Shown: positions 44,311 to 54,665 of the stretch, in pieces
Layout of the letters: each line of letters opens with the position of its first letter
Position numbering within the stretch: the stretch's first letter is position 1
Assembly (NCBI GenBank): GCA_032622095.1
Contig: CP136066.1
Coordinates: forward strand, 101,763,319-101,827,318
Direction: 5' to 3'
Source: Siphonodentalium dalli
Lineage: Eukaryota > Mollusca > Scaphopoda > Gadilida > Siphonodentaliidae
Length of the DNA stretch: 64,000 bases
Program-made: the position numbers and the translations under genes
The notes under the pieces: generated by a model
What the model saw: the letters and a program-made list of their open reading frames with translations, nothing else
Database searches by the model: none
What the model was told of the DNA's origin: nothing

Positions 44311-45620
44311 CCAACATTTTGGGTTTCCGGTCACGCGCAGTGACCATGCATAAGTGAGGACTGAGAAATCGCTCCGATTATTTGTTTAAGAAATTTCATC
44401 ACCCACCTCAATCTAATAATTTAAAGCAAACAATTTGGATAATCAATCGATATTCTATTGAAGTATTTACTTGTTATTTGTGAGAAACCGAGGTAACTAT
44501 TTCCTCGAAATGGACGATGAAATGGACAAACTAAAAGGGAAAGCGATTCAGGAATTGATAAGTCCACCACCGGTACCGTCTTATCTAAGTTTCCTTCGAC
44601 GTAAACCAGCTATATATAGTGAAACCGGTTGTGATAATACTGCTTTACGTCGAAGTCCCGTGTATATATCTTTCTATATGGGGGTTTAGCGTTGTTGACC
44701 CGCTCAAATAAAATTCCCCAAAATAACTGTAATACAATGGTGATAGTAAACCGATTTATTCCATAGAAAATATGACATTTGTTCTGAACTCCACAAAAAT
44801 GTCAACTGAAAGTAGTAATGTAATATATATTTTATCACAATGTTTACATAAATACGAACTCATTTGACCTCGCGTGTGATTAAATGTAAACACACCGAAG
44901 TTAATCATCATTCCACGGCATATTATGCGCATGCGCAATTTAACATGAAAGTTATATCATAATACACCAATATGAACGTATAGCCGAGCAAAATCCGATT
45001 AAAATTGACGAAAATTCCCGCCACTGGATATGGGCGCAAACTCTGCTATAGGAAGATATATACACGGGACTTCGACATAAAACAGCATTATCCCAACCGA
45101 TTTCACTATTGATGGTTCCGTCCAAGGAAACTTTGGATGCAAATCAACAATGAATGAAATACACTGGTAGAAATTCAGCCGAATACTATAAAAAAAATAA
45201 CTTTTGTATAACAAAATTAGTAAATTACATAGGAATTTTACAAGAATTACACAGGAATATTATAAGAATTGTGTTTTGTAGTATATAGGGCCGGCCAAGA
45301 GAGGGGCGGTGCATATATTCGGGACCTGGTCATAATAGCAGACGCACAATTAATATCTGTCAAGTCTTCGTCATCGCGGTCCAATGCGCTATGTGCCTCT
45401 ATGTGTACCCACATGCAAAGGCTCGGAGCCCCTACATTTCAAACATAATTATATTCTATATTCTTAATAGAAGCGATTATTTGAGATAAACTAACAAGTT
45501 GACACACTTTTTGCAACGTTTGTTGTCGGCCAGGTAGGCCTTATAGTTACTGCTTCAAACAATCCTTGAGTTATCACACCCAGCGCAACTCTGAATACAG
45601 GACATTCTGACGATTTACGG
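44311..45620. other. Gene-free stretch
   Basis: No gene recognised. At 44598-44660, ttccttcgacgtaaaccag and ctgctttacgtcgaag form an inverted repeat. The frame at 44471-44689 runs through it and is unrecognisable. Confidence 0.4.
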
Positions 45621-45955
45621 CAGGGCCATAACTCATTCCCTCCATAGCAATGCTTAACATAACTTCTTCTGCAGAATCATAAGACCGAATGGGTTCATAT
45701 TTGGTGCGGATGTTCCCTAGCTGACTCGCATTCAGATTTGTTCAAATAAAGTCACTATGTCAAATAGTTGTGAAGCCAGGACCATAACTATTTCCCTTCA
45801 TAGTAATTCTTAAACGACTTCTTCTTTTCAAGAAACATTGGACCTATTTAGCTCATATTTGGTATGGAGGGCCCTTGGATGATCGGGGTTCAGATTTGTT
45901 CAAATGGGGTCACTGGGTCAAATATGGCGAAGCCAGAGACATAACGTGGCATTGT
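45621..45955 (+). repeat. 156-bp tandem repeat of molluscan style
   Basis: ccataactcattccctccat (45626) recurs as ccataactatttcccttcat (45782), and a third start is at about 45939. Each unit holds cttcttctgcagaatcataa-like sequence, ttcatatttggtgcgga and ttcagatttgttcaaataaa. I know this unit type from bivalve genomes, where it is very abundant. This is the main basis for the taxon guess. Confidence 0.75.
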
Positions 45956-46083
45956 TTATACAAAATGTTGTGCCCATGTTGTGTTCAGAACAATTTATTT
46001 TTGGCCAATACCTCCATTCGACAATGCAAAGCTACCATAAGTGATGAATATTCCATTGGTGAAATATCAGTGCCCTCTTATCC

Positions 46084-46478
46084 TTAAAGTGACGTGAAAC
46101 ACCCCGCTGAGGTGTTCCGAACGGAATAAGACATACGCATGCCAACATAAGTTATTATCATATATTTGATATCCAAATAGTCAGAACACAGCTTCATTGT
46201 TGTATATATAAGCGATTTATATGCAGTGACTATTATTGGCGCAATCATTGCTGTAATGTTTATGCCAATCAAAGCGTCCCGAATAAAGTAGTACATATCT
46301 ACATGTGTGCGTATAGTTACAACGTTGTGCTCTCTGAAATGTTATAGTCGATGTGGTTGGAACTTTTGACAACCTTTTAGTTCATTGCTACATTCTTCAA
46401 ATTGGGATACTGTTTTGATACTAACTGATTGGAAACTGGTTTTGCATTCAATGATATAAGTACATAATTTGTCTTTAG
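46084..46478 (+). mobile_element. 370-bp TTAA-flanked MITE, copy 3
   Basis: Starts TTAA-AGTGACGTGAAACACCCC and ends TACATAATTTGTCT-TTAG (TTAA with one change). Internal gtccaaatagtcag-like sequence, gactattattggcgcaatca and tagttacaacgttgtg match copy 2 reverse-complemented. Confidence 0.75.
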
Positions 46479-46720
46479 CTCAAGTAACTTGAACATGCAA
46501 TATATATATCCGCACAAATATTTGTTTTCGAAAGCATAAGCATGAACCACGCACATGCGTTCAACGACAAGCTCAAAGCGACAAACTTGCTAACAATAGC
46601 CGGGAGTATACGTGTATAAATGTCGTGATTATCAGCGGAAGGGATGCACTCTACAAGGAATAGAGCTAAAGCTATCAGCCAGTCAAAAGGCGAGAACGTC
46701 ACATGATATGAAATAAGGGT
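46479..46720. other. No gene recognised
   Basis: AT-rich sequence with one minus-strand frame (46475-46702) of no recognisable domain. Confidence 0.35.
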
Positions 46721-47095
46721 CCACCATCTAGGAGGATTAGTCCAATCGCCGACGGCTCGTGGTAGACAATTACTTCCCTCATACCACTATTTTGGCACAA
46801 ATAACTTCAAACCATGCATTATCTATAACTCGAACCGATTCTCCATTCCGATCGATACATGGCTATTTCGATAAGAAATGAGAATTTGTTAACGTTCACT
46901 GAAGCAAGCAAATTTGAAGCGATGGACACTCTCACTGAGTCCGTGCCTCCACAAATCTGATACACGCTAGATAATATATATCAGTAATCGTTTTGTGACA
47001 AACAATTTCGGAGAAAGTGCATTGTGCTGTTATAATATAATGGTAGATCCGTTCTGTGTCAATATTCGAACCCATGTTCAGCCTGATACGCTTCC
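46721..47095. repeat. Rearranged fragments of repeats seen at 14.2, 36.4 and 31.5 kb
   Basis: accactattttggcacaaat (about 46785) is half of the CTATTTTGGCA palindrome. gatcgatacatggctatttc ... gcaagcaaatttgaagc (46850-46925) and aatattcgaacccatgttca (about 47060) match parts of Harbinger element 2 in another order. The frame at 46995-47276 starts inside this debris. Confidence 0.5.
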
Positions 47096-48361
47096 CAACT
47101 ATCGATGGAAGAACATTCTTTGGTATGTTCTCTTAGTCGATGTGGTTAGTTCGTGGATAAGATCATCACAGTATAGGCCATACAAGGTTGACGCAGGTTC
47201 CAAACCATTGAAAACATGGCGTGGACAGTGTGTATTCATTGCCGTTTGTCTCGCCCTCTCTCTCTATATATATTGATTCGTTGTTTTTCTCAGTATACAC
47301 GAACGCAGCAATGACCCCTCGTTTGTAGTTCACAGCAACCCGATATCCTGTTGGAAATGAAGCTCGTATTCCTTCTGTATGCCGCTGGTTCCTAAATCTT
47401 CCATTAAATGTTCAATCAATTTCCTCCATATGTCGCTAATCCGCTTATCTGGGCAATCAGATGCGCTGGTTGTAAAAAGGCGTATGCTAAGCCGGTCCCT
47501 CTAATCTTAGTCTCCACTGATTAATTATCGATTACTGTTATTAATTAATTACACTACAAAACGATGTTCTCGTGTGCACCCACGTGACGCGACAACACGC
47601 GAGAGTGAGGACATGGAGCTCAGGAGACAATGTCATTTCCATTAATAATAATTGTGTTGCACCATTGGCTACCACTTCGAAATGCGATTGGTCATGTATT
47701 GATCATTCATATCGGACGTATATATTTTCAGAGGTATTGTAGTTACAGTCGTTTAAAGATGGCATATTTCTTCCTGTCATCACTTTCTACAACAAAAAAC
47801 TTTTTCTACAAAAAAAAAAATTACTACGAAAATAGTTTTGAAGGCACCGTAGCACTACTGTTCACAAACAAACACATGAGAAATAACTGGTTACAAATAT
47901 TTCACATGTAAGTGTTTTAAAAGATAAATTTCCAATCAAACTATAGTAAGGTTCTAAAATTTAGCTACATAAACTGCCTCGATTCATAGTAAATAATTCC
48001 CTACCTATAGTGACAGAAGCTATAGTTGACTTGATTTCCCGGACCCATAATTATTATTTCACACCAGAATAAATGCAAAAAGTTCAGGGAACAGATGCAT
48101 CATCTTGAATTTTTGACATTTCCACCACATCGTGGTGGTTAAAATGCTAATAGCTCCTCGTGTGGAATGCACAAATCAACGATGAAATCACAGACAAACT
48201 GTCTTTCCCCTCATATTGTTCGCACTTCGAAGTTCGCACAATATAGAGCCGAGAACGTACGTTATAAAATATGATCCATAATAATTTGTTCGAACGGTAA
48301 GATATAACGCCTGGCTATTTGAACATTAGTTTTTTCTATATTTTCGAAAGATATTAAAAAG
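47096..48361. other. Gene-free stretch
   Basis: No gene recognised. The segment 47390-47580 is repeat-free and rich in TAATTA-type boxes (ctgattaattatcgattact, gttattaattaattacac). From about 48280 the sequence is similar to 27.69-27.78 kb (ataatttgttcgaacggtaa, gatataacgcctggc). Confidence 0.4.
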
Positions 48362-48735
48362 CTCTTTAACATATCCTCGCGCAAATACGCACACAATCGT
48401 CTTATAATGTGAAATAGGTACGTATAGTGTGATTATTTGATTCTGAAATAAAAAGATAATGGACTCATCGCCGTTATTTCATTTTACGGACCGCAGTGAA
48501 AACACATGTTAAAGAGCGCACACCTGAACATTTGTGAGCTGACTTGTTTGTATCATTGTCCGCGCATAACCTGCTTAGAATCGCCTCATTAAGAGTCGGT
48601 AATGTGACAAAAACGCTCTCATTTTCAGCACAGTAACGACTCAAAATGAGGCGGTTCTAAGCAGATTATATACCTAAAACAAGTTCTTTATAAGCAGACA
48701 ATGTGCATATATTCGGGAGAACAGGCTGAGCTGTT
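48362..48735 (+). mobile_element. About 370-bp stem-loop MITE, copy 1
   Basis: Begins cgcgcaaatacgcacacaat, has acatgttaaagagcgcacac, then a stem of about 45 bp. ctgcttagaatcgcctcatt ... agtcggtaatgtgac faces cagtaacgactcaaaatgag ... ttctaagcag, around an aacgctctcattttc loop. It ends gggagaacaggctg. Copies are at 58.53 kb (minus) and 61.57 kb. Comparing its flanks with 27.75-27.80 kb shows that locus without the insertion. Confidence 0.8.
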
Positions 48736-49097
48736 AGACTAATTTACATCCCAACAACTCATCTCGGATACTGAAAAACCCACGCAGACAAGAGCTCTTT
48801 CCATCAATTTATCACATTATTATAATCAATAAATTTGAAAAATGATCAAGGAAATATGGGTTGATACAAAAATCGGACTTGGCACTGAAAGGGTTAATAC
48901 ATACTTTCAGAAAATTGACAGTTGACTGCATGCATATGGAGTTGTTCGTCAGGATGGTGCCCGTGCAGCTCGGGGTCGTGATAGTTTATGTGACTCATGG
49001 TTTGATATGTGACTTGCTGTATGATATATACATAACCTCATCTTACTTTGTACAATGAGTATATATAGATAACATCAATAGAAGACAATTTCGAGGT
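48736..49097. repeat. Flank resembling 27.78-27.84 kb
   Basis: gttagactaatttacatccc and aacaactcatctcggatact resemble ttagactaatgagctatcac and aacaactcatatcgcacact at 27.79-27.83 kb. aaagggttaatacat (48886) resembles the right edge of twin-hairpin copy B. Otherwise no gene. Confidence 0.5.
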
Positions 49098-49292
49098 TTG
49101 CGCGGAACAAGTGACACGTATACACGCATGCAAGAAGATGCAGCACCGACTGTTCGGGTCAAGAATACAGTTGCTTGCGACATATGCGGGCACAAAGCTA
49201 CAGTTAAATATAACACCGGAAGACATAAGAGAAGCCAACACGCTGACAAAATAGACAAGAAAACTAAGATGCATGCATCAGGTCGGCCGTGA
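49098..49292 (+). pseudogene. C2H2 zinc-finger fragment
   Basis: The frame reads ...VKNTVACDICGHKATVKYN then TGRHKRSQHADK, a C-x2-C-x12-H-x4-H pattern with basic residues after it. That spacing is right for one C2H2 finger. It has no methionine start in a good context (the frame opens with TTG) and ends 14 codons past the last histidine. It may be an isolated exon or a relic; a chance match is possible for a single finger. Confidence 0.4.
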
Positions 49293-49329
49293 ACTATCTA
49301 CCATAGAATTGTTGTAGCTATCGATTATA

Positions 49330-49711
49330 CATTTTGAAACACCTGTCTGTATGTATGTATGTATGTGTGTATGCGTGAATGCATGTGTGTATGTGTTATA
49401 GACTCTAACACTGCTCGAATTTGGTATTTAACGTGTCAACTTGACCTCGCTCATAGGCATGTTTCTGGACCTTGACCGATCCGACTAAAAATTTGTGTGT
49501 AGGACTACTTCGATCCCGGGAGCAATATGGACGGGTCCAATTTCACGTGGGACCATGTTCTCGAACGTGCTGATATATATATATAGGCATGTTTCTGGAC
49601 CAATTGAACAATAGTTTGGCCAGACGCTGTATATACTGGGTACTGTCCAGATGGAGGCGATCACAAAAAAAATCCCTAACTAGCCCGAACGAAGTCGAGT
49701 ACATCAGCTAG
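49330..49711 (+). mobile_element. Helitron-like element, 49.3 kb
   Basis: cacctgtctgtatgtatgta (GTCT/GTAT microsatellite) lies near the 5' end. Two partial repeats of ataggcatgtttctggacc follow. The 3' end has a hairpin (cccgaac-gaa-gtcgag, about 49683-49698), then about 9 nt, then CTAG-T at 49708-49712. It resembles the 12.8 kb element's terminal structure. Confidence 0.55.
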
Positions 49712-50213
49712 TTTAATATATATTTTGGACATTTGTCTGTCTGTTTGTCTGTTAGCTATGGCCGGGAAAACTGCCGGACAGATTTGACGAAATTTGATAC
49801 CTAGGGGAAATTATTTCCAGGGAGTATTTTGGACGGGTCAAATCTTGATCCCGACCTGACTTTGACATTCAAAAAGATCAATTCAAGGTCAAATCTGGTA
49901 AAACGGAAGTATTTCAACGAAATTTGATACCTACTGTTACTTTTGTCCCAGGAGTGTTTCGGGTGGGTCAAATCATGACCCTGACCTGATCTTGACATTC
50001 AAAATTGTCAATTCAAGGTCAAATCGGGTATAAAGCCGGGCGGATTTCGACGGGTACTTTTGTCGTGACTTTTGTCCGGGGAGTGTTTTGGACGGGTCAA
50101 ATCGTGACCCCGACACGATCTTCACCTTTAAAATAGTCAATTCAAGGTTAAATCGCGCATTTCCACGAAAATCAGAGGGGAACATCCCGGACGAAGTGGG
50201 GTCCACGAGCTAC
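49712..50213 (+). mobile_element. Helitron-like element, 49.7 kb (adjacent to the previous one)
   Basis: It starts ttaatatatattttggacat, then ttgtctgtctgtttgtctg, as in the 12.8 kb element. Three units of about 125 bp follow, each with ggacgggtcaaat, ttgac/cttcac and aattcaaggtcaaat. It ends with hairpin cccggacgaagtgggg (about 50186) and CTAC-T at 50210-50214. It follows the CTAG of the previous element directly, so the two sit in tandem. Confidence 0.6.
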
Positions 50214-51429
50214 TATTATATATTTCTAGATTTAGTTACAAACTAAATACCTGTATATTGTACAAAGAAATGTTTGACAAATATATCTGTATCAATATTA
50301 CCATACGGGTCATTAAAATAGATACGACGAAACAAATTTTGAAGGGTGCATGTATCAGGTAAATTTTTATATTTCAAATGATGACAGGAATGCAGAAAGT
50401 TGAAGTACCTACGTAATACTGGCTATCCGCATGAAGAGATATACATGTATATACAAACCAGATGAGGGATATGTCTGTACAGTTGCTAAACAATTCAGTC
50501 ATGCAAAAGAGGATCAAAGAGTAAGATACCAAATTGCTGCCTGTGGTAATGTTTTTTAAGAAATTCGGGAAAATTAGATTACTCTCACCCTGGTTATCCA
50601 GAAGATAATTGTGGAATCTGATGACGATCGGACAAGGGGTCTCGTCTGTAGGATCAACCAAATTATTTAGCCATAAAAATAGTAAAATTGAAGATCACCG
50701 CTGGCAGTGATGTCTTCACAAGGACAGTTTGAGAACAAAATATGGCTCACATCTAGCGGTGACCCAAAATATCCACATAAGAAAAAGTTCTCCAATAAAA
50801 GCTGGCTGCAGGGTGCGCCAATTGATTCAAATTCGAAATTTAGCAGGGTGTACTGCTTGTGGCCATGTTTTCCCCGCAAATTTGATAGACTGATGGACAA
50901 AACCACTGAATCCGTTGAATCAATATACATGTATACATGGATTAATTTATATGCATTGTTATACACAGTACTGGTATATAAAGGTACTGAAAATAACTAT
51001 ATTACTAGTATACACAAAATAAACCATATATCATGGCTATGGGTTCTAATATCCGAACATGACAGCTGAGAACTTGGTGTGAATTAAAGAGTGGTGGTTT
51101 CTCAAGCATATCTAACCCTCCACGTTAGAAACATGCCATTAAATGTCATAAGTATAATCTAGCTTGAGGACAGAAGTTATCCATAAAACCCCCTTAATTC
51201 AACCAGGTCCTCGCGCGATGTATGATCGATCACATGATGATCTAGGGGGATTAGAATTGATGTATAAAAACAGCACTGCATGTAAATATAAAATAAAATA
51301 GTGCTACATCTTATTACAGATTATTGCCATATATAATCAGTGATTATACAGACAGTCTGACAAAATAAAGTTTCAGTGACACTCTATCCGAAGAGGGGAA
51401 TAATTTCATCTGTTACAGTCAATGGAGCA
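50214..51429. other. Gene-free stretch
   Basis: No gene recognised. gatgacgatcggacaagggg (about 50618) and ggtgacccaaaatatccaca (about 50757) echo the 4.1 kb and 51.5 kb dispersed repeat, so part of this is probably diverged repeat. Confidence 0.4.
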
Positions 51430-51655
51430 ATTATGAATCTGGAAAGGTGAAATTTCTAAGTAATACTAGATATCGACATGACGCGATAAAATATAACGTA
51501 AATGCAATATGGCCGCTGGCGACCATTTTTTCCTATGAAATTAAAAAAATATTTGATAGCTCTCATCTGATAGATCAATATCAAGATAAATATGAAGTTT
51601 GGTGATGATCGGATGAGTGAAGTGGACTGTGGTCTGTGCTAAACGGTTTAGTAAT
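51430..51655 (+). repeat. Dispersed repeat related to 4.06-4.52 kb
   Basis: atatggccgctggcgaccat, gatagctctcatctgataga and gaagtttggtgatgatcgga, then tgag, match the unit style at 4.1 kb. Non-coding, of a type common in marine invertebrates. Confidence 0.5.
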
Positions 51656-51985
51656 GCTTAAAAAGATTCTTACCTTAATATTTTTATGTTCACTTTATAA
51701 ACTTCACTGAGTCATCTTTGTCATGTATTGAGTTTGATATCTTTTGTTAACAGTTTATAAATCATGTATGTCTCATGTTTGTTATTTTAATTTATGTGTT
51801 TATTATCATTAAATAAAGTTGCATTCCTTAAAAAGATTCTTACCTCAATGTTTTTATGTTCACTTTATAAACTCCACTGAGTCATCTTTGTCATGTATTG
51901 AATTTGATATCTTTTGTTAACAGTTTATAAATTATGTATGTCTCGTGTTCGTTATTATATTATATACACTTTATAGTGTGTTTTC
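51656..51985 (+). repeat. 170-bp tandem duplication with polyA-signal-like end
   Basis: aaaagattcttacct starts at 51661 and 51831. Both copies carry ttatgttcactttataaact, gagtcatctttgtcatgtat and tcttttgttaacagtttata. Between them lies cattaaataaagttgcattc, which looks like the 3' end of a retroposed transcript (AATAAA). It may be the duplicated 3' tail of a LINE or SINE. Confidence 0.8.
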
Positions 51986-52489
51986 AGAACGAAAACAAAT
52001 TGAATAAAATCAACAAATTTGTAAATTTAAAAACAATTCAAACGTTGTTGTATTCCATGTCCCAGCCCGGACATATACACCAAATTTCAATAATATTCAT
52101 TGAGAAACAACGGACCAAACGCTATATAACACCCGTATACATCTTTTATTCCGAATCGGACTCGGGTACATGTTATAGTAGGTACCGAATTGACACACGT
52201 CGACTGGGCGAGTTGGCCCTGGGGCGATTAGGCCGATTCCGGCACATTCTAGAATTTACCGTATGTATCCGTTTACGCGTAGTTTACTTTAGAAAGTTCC
52301 GCAATTAATACCGTAAATAGAGCGACCTTATTTGACAGAGAATGCCTCTGTTATTGATTATCAAGTTGCTGTACATTAAAAACGACAAATTCACATGCTC
52401 GTTCAAGCGCAGTTAGTCTATTTTCCCCATGTTAAAGGACATCCACAAATACTAAATAACGCTAACCTACTGCCGAATGTTTGACACGA
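51986..52489. other. Gene-free stretch
   Basis: The frame at 51934-52308 has no recognisable domain. No repeat seen. Confidence 0.4.
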
Positions 52490-52640
52490 CAACTGTTAAC
52501 ATATTTGGGCTGAATTCATCTGACGCGGTATTATTCCTCAAAATAAACAACAAAACCATCGTTACTTGGAAATGTAGTTTGGGCTAACATTTACATAAAT
52601 CCTCCAGATCAATTATCCGACACACACGTCAGATGAAAAA
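52490..52640 (-). repeat. Inverted copy of the 28.70 kb repeat
   Basis: The reverse complement reads tggaggatttatgtaaatgt, tagcccaaactacatttcc, aagtaacgatggttttgttg and gatgaattcagcccaaatat, matching 28735-28845 with scattered substitutions. It ends against the zinc-finger relic. Confidence 0.75.
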
Positions 52641-52905
52641 GTCACATGAAGTAACCGGCCAAATTGGCCGAAATGAGTGCGATAAATGTACCAACACATT
52701 CGGAGAACTCTATAAACGCATTGCGATGCCACCCCATGTGTTGCGGTCACGCTTGTATACGAAAGACTACAACTCGCGACAAGGGCTCAACTCGCTTATC
52801 AAAATGATTCACGAGAAGTCAGCTGTGGCCATGTGCACCATTTGTTCCAAGATGTTTGGGATAAAAAAAATATCCACAAACACACCAAATAACAGCAATG
52901 AATGA
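52633..52905 (+). pseudogene. Degenerate multi-C2H2 zinc-finger relic
   Basis: Three decayed fingers can be read. (1) NECDKCTNTFGELYKR with no histidine pair in place. (2) YNSRQGLNSLIKMIHEKSA, the second half of a finger with the first histidine replaced by leucine, followed by a linker. (3) AMCTICSKMFGIKK, after which a one-base shift at the A-run (52863-52870) restores NIHKHTK with C-x2-C-x12-H spacing before a stop. The combination of linker and spacing makes chance unlikely. Non-functional as it stands. Which zinc-finger gene it came from cannot be told. Confidence 0.5.
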
Positions 52906-53277
52906 AACGCCTTTTGAAATACCTCACTTTTCTGTTGTTATATTTCATGTTGCCGAATGATAACCTGGAAAATTGATAAAAACAAAACATTTGTCATATT
53001 TGTGATCGCATGTCGGAATTAACGTCGTTTATCGACAGACAATAAGGCACATATTGTCTACATATAGTATACATATCACAATTTCCAGCAATTTCCTCAT
53101 TGACTTCGGTGCTAAATATGTTGCCTGAAAAGAAAAAGACGAGTTAGAAGATGTGGTGAACACATATACATGTAATGCATATTTGACAATCACTTGGGAT
53201 TGTAGACCATTATGGCTTTCTCATAAGTGAAAATAGCAAGTAGACTAAAGGCGCACATATATATAGTCAAGCCTGTT
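52906..53277. other. No gene recognised
   Basis: AT-rich sequence without recognisable features apart from acatatacatgtaatgcata (53162), which pairs loosely with atatatgcattacatgaatt at 53640. Confidence 0.35.
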
Positions 53278-54088
53278 TTATACGTCGTGTTAAACACGAG
53301 TCGCGCTATCTCAACCTGGCTCGACGTTAGCGCGTGTTCGGTGCCTCGACAGAGAGTTTGTTTTATACGACGTGCTATAGCTAACACCGTGTCTTTATCG
53401 TACATGATATTTCGAACACTTTCATCATTTCTGATACAAAATTCAGTCTGCTATAACCATAATTTTCCTTGGGAAGTTCATGAAAATTAGTCGTAATTGT
53501 GTCCTCTGACAATGCGGTATAAAATGGCCCTCGCTGTGTCTTTATAATACGTCTATAGTAACCATCGGAATTTGACGCTTCCGTTTGTTTCGAAATCGGG
53601 ATCTTGTCATTCATCTCCCCTGATATACTTCAACTTTCATATATGCATTACATGAATTACCAAATTTCGTAAAACTTCCTTTGTCATTCAATACATTCAC
53701 CGTAGTACCGTATATCATAGACTGCAATGTATACTGACAACGGGTTGCGCTATAGGACGACCCAGGGATGATGCAATTTAGGTAAAAACTTCAAATTGCG
53801 CATGCTCTCCACCAAAGAAGTCCGAAATGGGTGGCGACTTTAGATGTCGCGAAGCCTGTTTAGCGCGACATGCATGCATGTATGCGACGAGCCACACTCG
53901 TCCCGTGTCCGATAGCTCGCAGTAGCACGTCTCCAACCAGACGTGCGAGACATGAGCTCGTGCCTGGGAAAACTCAACGAGCCAGATGGTTTTATACTTC
54001 GAGCCTCACACGCTAATTTCCTGGACTTTGCCATTTTCACCGAAATGCACGACACGGCTCGTATTTAGCTCGACGTATAAACAGGCTT
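53278..54088. mobile_element. 811-bp element with AAGCCTGTTTTATACGTCG ends
   Basis: The left aagcctgttttatacgtcg (53279-53297) and right cgacgtataaacaggctt (54071-54088) are inverted repeats. TAGT lies just outside each end (53274-53277 and 54089-54092) and may be the target duplication. A second inner copy of the terminal motif (gtttgttttatacgacgtgc) lies at about 53357. Interior frames are unrecognisable. Superfamily unknown. Confidence 0.65.
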
Positions 54089-54344
54089 TAGTTGGCTTAT
54101 CTGTGGAAGAAGTACACACAGCGACGAACTTCGTACATACTGGGAATATAATTGTAGGTTTGTTCCCGGTGTCAACAACAACCAAGTTTTATATATAATA
54201 TAGGGGAGGTATGGTGCTGTCATTGGGGGGTAGCAGTACACGATTTATCGTGTTGTGGAGGGGGGTCTGGAAAATATAAAAAAAATAAGTATCTGGGAGG
54301 GATGTTAGGAAAAAAATGCAGATTTGGAGGTGATCCTTTCTTTA

Positions 54345-54665
54345 GCAGCACATCTGGTATCCACCAACTCCAACGTGCAAAACAAATATTGTTGTCCGCG
54401 CATATGGGACATGAACGATCCATTGCAGCATGTGCATGAACCATGACAGTTTGAAAACTGTTTTGGTTTTGTGCAATCCTAATGGTCATGTCCATAATCA
54501 GAACAGCGTGCACATATGGTTTCTTTGCTCTTACAATGTGCCTGGCCATGATCGTATCCCTGACAGTTAAAGCACGACAATGGATTTGGAACATAAGTAC
54601 TTAAATCTCCTCCATGTACCAAACATTCAATTTGATCCAATGCTCGCGGATGTATTGAGTAATGA
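54345..54665 (-). pseudogene. Non-LTR retrotransposon ORF1 relic (zinc knuckles)
   Basis: On the minus strand one frame reads HPRALDQIECLVHGGDLSTY, then VPNPLSCFNCQGYDHGQAHC and ...ICARCSDYGHDH*DC. Both cysteine clusters fit C-x2-C-x4-H-x4-C exactly; a TAG interrupts the second (about 54480). A third, frameshifted cluster follows. 'VPNPLxCFxCQxxxH' before two CCHC knuckles is typical of ORF1 proteins of jockey/I-like non-LTR elements. No reverse transcriptase is seen nearby. A relic about 100 codons long, 5'-truncated or broken by later events. Confidence 0.68.

Noticed and set aside
46995-47276. 93-codon frame as a small membrane protein
   Set aside because: It starts in rearranged repeat debris and ends in a low-complexity run (ctctctctatatatat); no domain is recognisable.
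54220-54594. The longest minus-strand frame (124 codons) as the gene at this locus
   Set aside because: The zinc-knuckle residues lie in a different frame; the long frame is a shadow of the ORF1 relic.
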